A stretch of DNA of 38,835 nucleotides, from the NCBI RefSeq assembly GCF_000331535.1, contig NZ_AMZN01000023.1, positions 1 to 38,835 of the forward strand. The letters are read 5' to 3'. This DNA comes from Fulvivirga imtechensis AK7. Its GTDB lineage: Bacteria > Bacteroidota > Bacteroidia > Cytophagales > Cyclobacteriaceae. Below, in pieces: positions 6,510-14,178 of this stretch (position 1 is its first letter; every line of letters starts with the position of its first letter). Made by a program: the position numbers and the translations under genes. The notes beneath the pieces are model-generated. The model saw only the letters and a list, made by a program, of their open reading frames with translations, was not told the origin of the DNA and did not search any database.

Positions 6510-7409
6510 TTACTCTTTTTCGATCGCTTCAAACATCGCTTGATAATCTTCATTGGTACATTTCACAAAACCTTCCGTTCCGTATAGTGCAGTCAGTAAC
6601 TTTTTGCCCTCAGCGGTCTTTGAAAACTTGATCATGGCCTGGCAAATCTGACTTACCAGATCTTCAGGTAACTCGTTACTAAACACCAATGGATCATTGG
6701 GTATAGGCTCTGTGAGATCTATGATCTTTACCTTTTCCTGAATATCAGGATATTTATGCAGTAGGAGGGCCCTGGCATCACGAATTTGCCCGTTCGGTCC
6801 GGGCTCCGAATAATAAGTGGCGCCTGCATCTGCTGTACCATTATATACCATTTCCACTACTGAATCATGTTCTTTACCATACAGGATCTCTCCGGGTTTC
6901 ACTCCTTTGGCCTTCAGTATTTTTGCCGGATATAAGTAGCCGGATGTAGAATTACGGTTGGTGAAAGCAAAGCGCTTACCTGCTATATCCTCAATGGTGT
7001 TGACATTCTTGTCAGCATTGGCAATAATTTGCCCTCTATAGCTGGTTTCTCCGTACTTAACAGATTTTAATCTGGCATTAACATCATATTTATTTACAGC
7101 GGCAATGAAGCTTAGCGTGTTCATCATACCTATATGAGCTTTGCCACTACCGAAATCATGGATCATTGTTTCATGATCTCTGGGAATTACAGGCTCAATA
7201 TGAAGATTTGTTTCCTTCCCCAGGAAATGGATCAGCTCGTCAGCTTTATCATTTAAAAGCGGTTTAGTTAATGAAGGGGCAAAATAAAATCTGATAACGC
7301 TGTGCTTTTCCGGGGCGCCCGGTACTGTTTTATTTTCAGTTGTATTAGAGCAGGAAAATAAAACAAGTGAAGTGAATATTATAATACTTATAGGATTTTG
7401 TGATTTCAT
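6510..7409 (-). CDS. PhnD-like phosphate/phosphonate-type substrate-binding lipoprotein
   Basis: A 299-aa periplasmic binding protein of the PhnD/SsuA/THI5-like class. It begins with a lipoprotein signal whose lipobox is 'LFSC' (Cys near residue 20), so it should be lipid-anchored. The body shows family wording: 'IRFYFAPSLT', 'GKAHIGMMNTLSFI', 'DIAGKRFAFTNRNSTSGYLYPA', 'VVEMVYNGTADAGATYYSEPG' and 'PNDPLVFSNELPEDL'. Such proteins bind phosphite, phosphonates or other oxyanions and deliver them to a PhnC/PhnE ABC transporter. Neither partner is present in the window, so it is an orphan; it could serve a distant transporter or sense a ligand for a signalling protein. The ATG at 7409 is clear. 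The ligand is unknown. Confidence 0.85.
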   Translation of the reverse strand: MKSQNPISIIIFTSLVLFSCSNTTENKTVPGAPEKHSVIRFYFAPSLTKPLLNDKADELIHFLGKETNLHIEPVIPRDHETMIHDFGSGKAHIGMMNTLSFIAAVNKYDVNARLKSVKYGETSYRGQIIANADKNVNTIEDIAGKRFAFTNRNSTSGYLYPAKILKAKGVKPGEILYGKEHDSVVEMVYNGTADAGATYYSEPGPNGQIRDARALLLHKYPDIQEKVKIIDLTEPIPNDPLVFSNELPEDLVSQICQAMIKFSKTAEGKKLLTALYGTEGFVKCTNEDYQAMFEAIEKE

Positions 7410-7611
7410 ATTGCGGATGGATAAGCTACAATATAATAATTTTGTGTTATAAGAGAAAAAGAATTGAGGACTAAGATCATGGAGTCCAACATTTGTAAGT
7501 TTTTTGTGATTAAATGAGTTTTATGATAGCGGAAGTACAATACAACGGTGGAGGGTTATTTATTTGGTTTGAGGGTGTTTAGCTCCAATATTGGTTTGCA
7601 AGATCAGGGGA

Positions 7612-7632
7612 AAACAAAGTGGCTTCTTTGTG
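7612..7632 (-). terminator. Weak intrinsic terminator after the 152-aa gene
   Basis: ACAAAG (7614-7619) and CTTTGT (7626-7631) form a perfect 6-bp stem with a 6-base loop. On the minus strand it is followed by 'TTTCCCC', about 20 bases after the stop codon of the gene at 7651-8109. The T tract is short. Confidence 0.35.
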
Positions 7633-7650
7633 AATAATATGAATTTCTGA

Positions 7651-8109
7651 TCAGTCCGGTGGTATCCAACCTATATTGATTTGCTCGATCAATTTACACA
7701 ACAAATCTTTTACCTTCACTTCGGTCAAATCGATACATACCACTGTGTCCACCGTGTAGCGGTCTGTGTCTGCAATTGTTGAAGCAAACCAGAAGCCCTC
7801 TTCCAGGTTGTGGTGAGATGTAGTGATTGGTGAAGTTTCGAGTATAGACGGTACTTCAACAGCAGACCAGGCAATTTCCTCATCAAAATATTCTTCGGAT
7901 AGCTTCGATAACTCGCCTGAACAACATATATATGAGGCATTTCTATCCAAACAAGCATTAGCAACGATTGGAATCAATTCTTCATCACCTTCATGGGCTA
8001 CAGTGAGCGCTATCCAATTACTTTTGGGTAGCAATTTGCTCCAATCCGGATTGTTTCTGGTCTGGACGTGATAGATCTTGCGATTTCTGATTATTCCTAG
8101 TAGTTGCAT
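7651..8109 (-). CDS. Uncharacterised 152-aa protein
   Basis: I do not recognise this protein with confidence. It is 152 aa, acidic, with no signal peptide or membrane segment, so probably cytoplasmic. Visible traits are an N-terminal 'NPDWSKLLPKSNWIALT', two adjacent cysteines in 'ASYICCSGELSKL', a 'HHNLEEGFWFAST' segment and a hydrophobic-strand alternation suggesting an alpha/beta fold. The ATG at 8109 is clear. Both flanks are AT-rich gaps of 240-270 bp without further genes, and a TATATTTG box lies about 77 bases upstream (8186-8193 on the minus strand), so it is likely monocistronic. An accessory gene is possible because of the isolated, AT-rich setting, but no mobility gene is near. Confidence 0.7.
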   Translation of the reverse strand: MQLLGIIRNRKIYHVQTRNNPDWSKLLPKSNWIALTVAHEGDEELIPIVANACLDRNASYICCSGELSKLSEEYFDEEIAWSAVEVPSILETSPITTSHHNLEEGFWFASTIADTDRYTVDTVVCIDLTEVKVKDLLCKLIEQINIGWIPPD

Positions 8110-8381
8110 TTATGTGTATTAATAAGAACTGACGGAATACCTAGGTTTTGGGTGCCTCTGTCATCTATCATTATAATCCAACCTTCAAATATACATAATG
8201 CAAAATAGAATAATTTTTTGATGTTTTATAATTCCGAATTAAAATTTGTATGCAATATCGTTGTTTAAGACTTATAAAGACATCTCAAATTATGATCAAA
8301 GCTAACCATATCAATCATAGTTTAAGATGATATTTTTGATTTGGGTTTCATTATTCGTTTGAATTACAGCCTCGTAATAGT

Positions 8382-9596
8382 TCAAGGCATCAACAACGAA
8401 CTATCCCCATAGCTCAAAAACCGATATTCATTATCTAAAGCTTCCTTATAAACTTTTCTCCAGTCTTCACCAATAAAAGCAGCAACTAATAAAATGAGTG
8501 TTGAGCCGGGCAGGTGGTAGTTCGTAATCAGTCCTTTACATACTTTGAATTCATATCCCGGGAAAATGAATATCTCTGTGTTTCCGATGATAGTATGCAG
8601 GTTATTCTGCTGCATCCAGCGCTTAATAACTTTGAAAGCTTCCTGCGGTTCAGGAAGCCTGGCGCAGTCAAACTCGTAGGGGAGAAGCTTTTCAATGATG
8701 AATTTGGCATCCTTTTTTAACAATATCTTTACTCCGTACCAATACAGGCTTTCCAATGTACGCATGGAAGTTGTGCCTACCGCAATAACCTGATCATTGG
8801 AAAGCAGCGCATCGATGTTGTCCATGGTTACCACTATTTGTTCAGAATGCATGGGGTGATGAAGCACATTTTCTTCCTTTACCGGTTGAAATGTGCCCGC
8901 ACTTACATGCAGCGTTAAGTAATTTAACGAAACACCTTTAGCCTTCAGGTTTTTGAGTATCTGGTCACTGAAATGCAGGCCTGCAGTCGGAGCAGCCACA
9001 GCCCCGGCATGGTGTGAATAAATGGTTTGGTATCGTTCCTTGTCCTCATCACTTACTTCCCTGTTGATATACGGGGGGAGCGGTATCTTACCGGCTGCTT
9101 GTATGATATCAACAAATGTGTGGTCACCACTCCATTCAAAGGTAACTAGCTGTAGGCTTCGGTCTGCCACAAAGGCTTTTAGTGTTACTTCTTCATTCCC
9201 AACGGGAAGAATGAGGGTGAGCGCCTGATCATCCTTCCATTTTTTAAGATTGCCTACCAAGCATTTCCACTGACAATTGTCTTTTACCCACATAGATTGG
9301 GCTACATCCCTGGTGGGTGATACCGGCTCTAGTAAAAATACTTCAATATGTGCCCCGGTCTCTTTTTTAAAATGCAGGCGTGCAGGGATCACACGGGTAT
9401 CGTTAAAGAACAAGGAGGTATTTTCCGGGATGTGCTTTTCCAACTGGTGGAAATGAGTATGTTCAATATTTCCTGTCTGGTAGACGAGCAGTTTGGAATC
9501 CTTACGTTCTTTTAATGGAAACTTTGCTATTCTTTCCTCGGGCAGGTCGTATTTGTAGTCTTGTAACCGTATTTCAGGCAGTTCTTTATCCAACAT
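8382..9596 (-). CDS. queA: S-adenosylmethionine:tRNA ribosyltransferase-isomerase
   Basis: Predicted queuosine-pathway enzyme that transfers and isomerises the ribosyl group of SAM onto preQ1 in the anticodon wobble position of tRNAs, giving epoxyqueuosine. Signature segments run the length of the 404-aa protein: 'DYKYDLPEERIA' at the start, 'FFNDTRVIPARLHF', 'HHAGAVAAPTAGLHF', 'LHVSAGTFQPV', 'MHSEQIVV', 'AVGTTSMRTLESL', and a C-terminal 'LITNYHLPGSTLILLVAAF' with 'YRFLSYGDSSLL'. It is about 50 residues longer than E. coli QueA because of insertions around residues 95-130 and 290-330, a length I associate with Bacteroidota homologues. It is divergent from menC across a 73-bp gap. No other queuosine gene is nearby. 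Identification is firm. Confidence 0.96.
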   Translation of the reverse strand: MLDKELPEIRLQDYKYDLPEERIAKFPLKERKDSKLLVYQTGNIEHTHFHQLEKHIPENTSLFFNDTRVIPARLHFKKETGAHIEVFLLEPVSPTRDVAQSMWVKDNCQWKCLVGNLKKWKDDQALTLILPVGNEEVTLKAFVADRSLQLVTFEWSGDHTFVDIIQAAGKIPLPPYINREVSDEDKERYQTIYSHHAGAVAAPTAGLHFSDQILKNLKAKGVSLNYLTLHVSAGTFQPVKEENVLHHPMHSEQIVVTMDNIDALLSNDQVIAVGTTSMRTLESLYWYGVKILLKKDAKFIIEKLLPYEFDCARLPEPQEAFKVIKRWMQQNNLHTIIGNTEIFIFPGYEFKVCKGLITNYHLPGSTLILLVAAFIGEDWRKVYKEALDNEYRFLSYGDSSLLMP

Positions 9597-9600
9597 AGTG

Positions 9601-9608
9601 CAAATATA
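9601..9608 (-). promoter_or_regulatory. Possible -7 promoter box for queA
   Basis: On the minus strand TATATTTG fits the Bacteroidota -7 consensus TAnnTTTG exactly and ends only five bases before the queA ATG. If used, transcription would begin at or very near the start codon, giving a leaderless or nearly leaderless message. No good -33 TTTG was found at the expected spacing. Confidence 0.35.
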
Positions 9609-9669
9609 GGGCGAGGGTATTGATTAACTGGGATAATTCTTTCAAATTGTGGCACACTAAACCAACACT

Positions 9670-10758
9670 ATGCCGTTAAAAACATCCTTTCAACCCTACA
9701 CATTGGAGTTTAAGTTTGATGCCGGCACCTCGCGTGGTGTGCTGAGAGAGAAGGAAACGTGGTTCATCAAGGTTTGGGATGAGGCTAATCCGAAGATATT
9801 TGGTTTGGGAGAAGCGGGACCGCTTAAAAAACTCAGCATTGATGATCGGGAAGACATGCACCAGCAACTGGCTATCATCCTTCGGACCCTTGAAGGCAGG
9901 GAGCATCCAAAGAGTGAAGAGGAAATATACCAGATTGCCAAGGAACTGGCAGGGAGGGATTTTCCATCGGTACGTTTTGCATTGGAGACTGCACTGCTCG
10001 ACCTGCTGAATGGAGGAGAGCGGATCATCTTTAAAAATGCCTTTACCAGTAGTGGCCTGAAGATCCCTATCAATGGCCTTATATGGATGGGGCATACCGA
10101 CTCCATGTTGTTGCAGATCACGGATAAGGTGGCGGCTGGGTTTGACTGCATAAAAATGAAGATCGGATCTATGGATTTTGAGAAGGAGTGTGATATTCTG
10201 GATTACGTACGTAGAAAATATTACCAAAAGGAACTGTTGATAAGGGTAGATGCTAACGGAGCATTTAAAGTGGAAGAAGCTCTTAGTCAGTTGCACACCC
10301 TGAGTAAATATAAAATTCATTCAATAGAACAACCAATAAAAGCAGGACAACCTGAAGCAATGCGCAAGCTTTGCGAGCAATCACCCATTGGGATAGCCTT
10401 GGATGAAGAATTGATAGGTGTATATAATAAAAGTGAGAAAGAGGCGCTGCTTCGCGAAATCAGGCCCCATTATATAATACTGAAACCAACTCTGGCAGGT
10501 GGCATAAGATCCTGCATAGAGTGGGTTGAAATTGCTGCTGCTATGAACATCGGATGGTGGCTTACCTCAGCGCTTGAATCTAACATTGGGCTGAACGCCA
10601 TCTGCCAGTTGGCGGTGCATCTAAAGGCAATCAGCTACCAGGGCTTAGGCACCGGACAGCTTTATTATAATAACATTCCTTCCCCTCTGAGCGTTGAAAG
10701 TGGTCACATTGGTTATAATTCACATGTCCAATGGGATTTAAAAGACCTGACGTTATGA
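9670..10758 (+). CDS. menC: o-Succinylbenzoate synthase (enolase superfamily)
   Basis: A 362-aa enolase-superfamily enzyme, most likely MenC, which dehydrates SHCHC to o-succinylbenzoate in menaquinone synthesis. The N-terminal capping domain contains 'PAGTSRG'-like wording (here 'DAGTSRGVLREKETWF'). The barrel carries the catalytic lysine motif 'KMKIG', metal ligands in 'RVDANGAF', 'SIEQPI' and 'ALDEELIG', and the second lysine in 'ILKPTLAGG'. The C-terminal 'TSALESNIG' resembles the specificity strand of Bacteroidota MenC. Dipeptide epimerase is the main alternative in this superfamily; I do not see the DxD substrate motif expected near its C-terminus. Other men genes are not in the window. 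Its stop codon overlaps the start of the VIT1-type gene (ATGA). Confidence 0.85.
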   Translation: MPLKTSFQPYTLEFKFDAGTSRGVLREKETWFIKVWDEANPKIFGLGEAGPLKKLSIDDREDMHQQLAIILRTLEGREHPKSEEEIYQIAKELAGRDFPSVRFALETALLDLLNGGERIIFKNAFTSSGLKIPINGLIWMGHTDSMLLQITDKVAAGFDCIKMKIGSMDFEKECDILDYVRRKYYQKELLIRVDANGAFKVEEALSQLHTLSKYKIHSIEQPIKAGQPEAMRKLCEQSPIGIALDEELIGVYNKSEKEALLREIRPHYIILKPTLAGGIRSCIEWVEIAAAMNIGWWLTSALESNIGLNAICQLAVHLKAISYQGLGTGQLYYNNIPSPLSVESGHIGYNSHVQWDLKDLTL

Positions 10759-11492
10759 AACAGGCAATTTCTGAGAGTAGGCTGCATCAGGAAGGAAAGC
10801 TATGGCTTTTCGATAAAAACTATATTTCGGAATTTGTTTACGGAGGAATTGATGGCGCCATAACCACCTTTGCGGTAGTTGCCGGGGCGGCAGGAGCTAA
10901 CGCTGACCTGTATTGGGTGTTGATTTTCGGCTTTGCCAATCTTATCGCAGATGGTTTTTCAATGTCTGTAGGAAATTTCTTTTCAGTGAAAGCCGAACGG
11001 GACAATTTTGAAAAACACAAAGCTATAGAGTACTGGGAGATAGAAAACCTCAGAAACCGGGAAGTACAGGAGATACGCGATATATATGCCGCTAAAGGTT
11101 TTAAGGGAGAGCTATTGGAGCAGGTAGTAGCCGTAATTACTGCTGACAAAGATGTGTGGGTGGATACCATGATGAAAGAGGAACTGGAAATGACTAAAGA
11201 CGATAAAACCCCGTATAAAACAGCAGGCGCAACCTTTTTATCATTCAACCTGGTGGGTGTTATTCCATTGCTTTCCTATGTGATGGCAGTTTTTGTTGAT
11301 ATTGATAAAGACAAGCTTTTCCTTACCTCCTGTATCGCCACCGGGTTGGCATTGGTCATTGTTGGTTATCTGAAAAGCATTGTTACACAAAAGAGGGTGT
11401 CGGTGGGTATACTGGAAACGCTGGCGCTCGGAGGACTGGCCGCTTTTCTGGCTTATTATGTGGGAGTTGTACTGGCAGCATATTTTCTATAG
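10755..11492 (+). CDS. VIT1/CCC1-family transporter (predicted iron/manganese)
   Basis: A membrane protein of about 245 aa in the VIT1/CCC1 family, which moves Fe2+ or Mn2+ across membranes in plants and yeast; bacterial members are thought to export or store these metals. The first helix region 'FVYGGIDGAITTFAVVAGAAGA' and the second 'FANLIADGFSMSVGNFFSVKAE' are family signatures. A cytoplasmic, Glu-rich segment (about 80-150, 'EIENLRNREVQEIRDIY', 'MMKEELEM') would bind metal. Three more hydrophobic segments follow ('LVGVIPLLSYVMAVF', 'IATGLALVIVGYL', 'LGGLAAFLAYYVGVVLA'). I chose the ATG at 10755, which overlaps the menC stop in ATGA, instead of the upstream in-frame ATG at 10731, which lies deep in menC and has no ribosome site. 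Coupling with menC is therefore likely, though the functions are not obviously linked. Confidence 0.88.
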   Translation: MKQAISESRLHQEGKLWLFDKNYISEFVYGGIDGAITTFAVVAGAAGANADLYWVLIFGFANLIADGFSMSVGNFFSVKAERDNFEKHKAIEYWEIENLRNREVQEIRDIYAAKGFKGELLEQVVAVITADKDVWVDTMMKEELEMTKDDKTPYKTAGATFLSFNLVGVIPLLSYVMAVFVDIDKDKLFLTSCIATGLALVIVGYLKSIVTQKRVSVGILETLALGGLAAFLAYYVGVVLAAYFL

Positions 11493-11638
11493 CCAATAAC
11501 TACCTGTAACAACGGTGGAACTAAATCTTACATTCTCTTGAAAATCCGGGAACGACATATTAATTTATAGAATAACCCAACCGCCCCGTAACCTTTTTAG
11601 ATTAGTAGAGTCTTTTCTGTAACTCAAAATAAATAGTT

Positions 11639-14104
11639 ATGGTTAAAAACTACCTCAAAGTCGCCCTAAGGAGTATCCTTAAAAATAAGATCTTCTCTTT
11701 TGTTAATATTCTTGGCCTGGCCATAGGAATTGCAGCTTTTCAGTTGATCATTCAATATGTTCATTTTGAGTTGAGCTATGATAAGTTTGTGCCCGGAGTG
11801 GAGAATATTTACCGGGTTACACTCAAGCAATACCTCAACGGAGAGTTGGTGACCGCTTCGGCCGAAAACTACCCGGCTGTGGGGCCTGCTCTGAAGGCTG
11901 AGCTTCCTGAGGTAACGAGCTTTGCAAGATTGTATAACATGGGGTATAAGAATAATTTGGTGATCACCTATGAAGATGCGCCAAACGGACCGGTGAAGTA
12001 TAAGCACAGACACTTTTTGTATGCCGACTCTTCCTTTTTGCCCATGTTTGGATATGACATGATACATGGTGATGCAAAAACAGCCCTTGCGGAGCCGCTC
12101 TCGGCTGTCATTTCCGAAAAATATGCGAAAATGTACTTCGGTAATGAGGATCCCATAGGGAAGATGCTCCGTCTGCAGGATGATGATTTTAATGATGAAC
12201 TATGTAAAGTAACGGGAGTATTTAAGGATCTGCCTGAAAATACTCACTTGAAGTTTGACGTGCTCTTTTCTTATAAAACATTGTTTAACAGGGGCGATTG
12301 GGCTCCCGGCAGGTATGATGGATCCTGGCAGCGGAAGGACATGTATACCTATGTAGCTTTGGAGCCCGGAGCTAATCCTGCTGAGGTGGAGGGCAAGCTA
12401 CCATCAATAATCCGCAAACATGAGCCGGATAAGGAGGCGGGCAACCGGAAGGATATTTTAAAGCTGCAGCCTCTGGCAGACATTCATCTATATTCCCAAC
12501 TTGCAGACGAGGCTGAGGCGAACGGCAATGGAAGTAATGTCTACTCTCTGGGGCTGATCGCTTTTTTTATACTGGTGATTGCCTGGGTTAACTATATTAA
12601 CCTGGCAACCGCTAAGGCCATGGAGAGAGCCAAAGAAGTAGGGGTCAGGAAATCGATCGGTGCATCAAAAGAGCAGCTTATGCGCCAGTTCCTCATTGAG
12701 TCTGCCATACTAAACCTGGTAGCTTTGTTGCTATCGTTTGGTATTGTAACCCTGGCCTTGCCGCTGTTCAATGCTACTTCCGGGCTTTCACTCACCTTTT
12801 CGCAACTTTTCCAGCCATGGTTTCTCGCAAGCTGTTTTCTGATATGGATGGCGGGATCATTGCTTTCCGGTTTTTACCCTTCATTCTTTTTATCATCATT
12901 TAAGCCGGTAAGTGTCTTGAAAGGCGCATTAAGAACTTCCGGAAAAGGGTCATTCTTACGCAAATCACTGGTAATTTTTCAGTTTGTAGCTTCCGTGACA
13001 CTTATTGCCGGTACCATTATAGTATATAATCAGTTGTCGTACATGATGAACAGGAATATTGGAATGAATATAGATCAGGTGCTGGTGGTAGAGAGACCTG
13101 GCGTGGCGCCAAAAGATAGGACCGTTTATTCGTCTAATGTTGATGTATTCAGAGATGAGGTACTTACAAACCCTGATGTAAAAGGGATAGCCACCTCCGT
13201 AACCATACCCGGTAAGAAGAGGGAATATAAAACTGCTATAAAAAGATATGGCCGGGGTGATGCCGATGCTGTAACGCTCCGCATTAATAGTATGGACCAC
13301 CATTTTATCGATGTGTTTGGTATGACACTTCTGGCCGGCAGGCCCTTTTCTCCCGATTATACCAGTGATCCGGATACTTCTATTATATTGACAAGCTCAG
13401 CAGCAAAACTTTTGGGGTTTAAAACACCGGAAGAGGCTGTGGGGCAAACGTTGTCTATATCAGATTTTCAGTGGCATCCAATAGTGGTAGGTGTAGTCAA
13501 TGACTACCATCAGGAGTCGCTGCAGAAGGCCAAAGATCCTATTGCTTTTTACTGCACACTTTATGGGGGCGAGTTCTATTCCATAAAGATTGACACCAAG
13601 AATATTGATCAGGCCATTGAGCATGTGAAAGCCAGTTGGGCAAAGGCCTTCCCGGGTAATCCGTTTGAGTACTTCTTTCTTGATGACTATTTTAATCGCC
13701 AGTATGAAAATGAGCAACAGTTTGGGAAATTGGCAGCTTCTTTTGCAGTTATTGCCATTATTGTAGGATGCCTGGGCCTGTTCGGGCTGTCTGCGTATAC
13801 CGCACAGCAAAAGACAAAGGAGATAGGCATCAGGAAAACATTGGGATCATCTAATGGTGGTATCTTTTTCCTGCTTTCGAAGGACTTTATCAAGCTTATT
13901 ATCATCTCCATAATTGTGGCTGTTCCGCTTACTTACTATGGCATGGACAAGTGGTTAAATGGGTTTGCTTATAGAGAACAGATTGGGCTGTGGATATTTG
14001 TTGCCGCAGGCGGTTTGGTGATCCTGTCGGCTCTTGTCACAGTAAGTTTTCAAACCATTAAAGCCGCCCGGGTAAATCCTGTGGATGCTTTGCGGTATGA
14101 ATAA
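11639..14104 (+). CDS. FtsX/MacB-type ABC transporter permease
   Basis: An 821-aa permease with two MacB-type periplasmic core domains and two FtsX domains. Visible order: a start typical of the group ('LKVALRSILKNKIFSFVNILGLAIG', TM1 about 19-41), a periplasmic domain (about 45-290), TM segments near 300-325, 358-378, 394-415 and 442-465, a second periplasmic domain (about 470-695), then TM segments near 703-722, 750-770 and 784-803. The repeated 'KEVGVRKSIGAS' and 'KEIGIRKTLGSS' mark the coupling loops to the ATPase. Such proteins are mechanotransmission permeases that export peptides, lipoproteins or antimicrobials together with a MacB-like ATPase. No ATPase or membrane-fusion protein lies nearby, so it must borrow a distant one. 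It is monocistronic, with a convergent gene downstream. Confidence 0.93.
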   Translation: MVKNYLKVALRSILKNKIFSFVNILGLAIGIAAFQLIIQYVHFELSYDKFVPGVENIYRVTLKQYLNGELVTASAENYPAVGPALKAELPEVTSFARLYNMGYKNNLVITYEDAPNGPVKYKHRHFLYADSSFLPMFGYDMIHGDAKTALAEPLSAVISEKYAKMYFGNEDPIGKMLRLQDDDFNDELCKVTGVFKDLPENTHLKFDVLFSYKTLFNRGDWAPGRYDGSWQRKDMYTYVALEPGANPAEVEGKLPSIIRKHEPDKEAGNRKDILKLQPLADIHLYSQLADEAEANGNGSNVYSLGLIAFFILVIAWVNYINLATAKAMERAKEVGVRKSIGASKEQLMRQFLIESAILNLVALLLSFGIVTLALPLFNATSGLSLTFSQLFQPWFLASCFLIWMAGSLLSGFYPSFFLSSFKPVSVLKGALRTSGKGSFLRKSLVIFQFVASVTLIAGTIIVYNQLSYMMNRNIGMNIDQVLVVERPGVAPKDRTVYSSNVDVFRDEVLTNPDVKGIATSVTIPGKKREYKTAIKRYGRGDADAVTLRINSMDHHFIDVFGMTLLAGRPFSPDYTSDPDTSIILTSSAAKLLGFKTPEEAVGQTLSISDFQWHPIVVGVVNDYHQESLQKAKDPIAFYCTLYGGEFYSIKIDTKNIDQAIEHVKASWAKAFPGNPFEYFFLDDYFNRQYENEQQFGKLAASFAVIAIIVGCLGLFGLSAYTAQQKTKEIGIRKTLGSSNGGIFFLLSKDFIKLIIISIIVAVPLTYYGMDKWLNGFAYREQIGLWIFVAAGGLVILSALVTVSFQTIKAARVNPVDALRYE

Positions 14105-14178
14105 TATTGCTGCATCGAATTCTTTCGACTCTGGAAGCATTTTTATCCCAGGTCAACGGAGACTTTCCTGCTGTCTGG

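Noticed and set aside
9670-10758. Dipeptide epimerase (L-Ala-D/L-Glu epimerase) for the enolase-superfamily gene
   Set aside because: The DxD substrate motif near the C-terminus was not seen, and the 'TSALESNIG' strand and N-terminal domain fit MenC better; the alternative is kept in the gene entry.
11639-14104. MacAB-type export operon
   Set aside because: Neither an ATPase nor a membrane-fusion protein gene is adjacent; only the permease is present.
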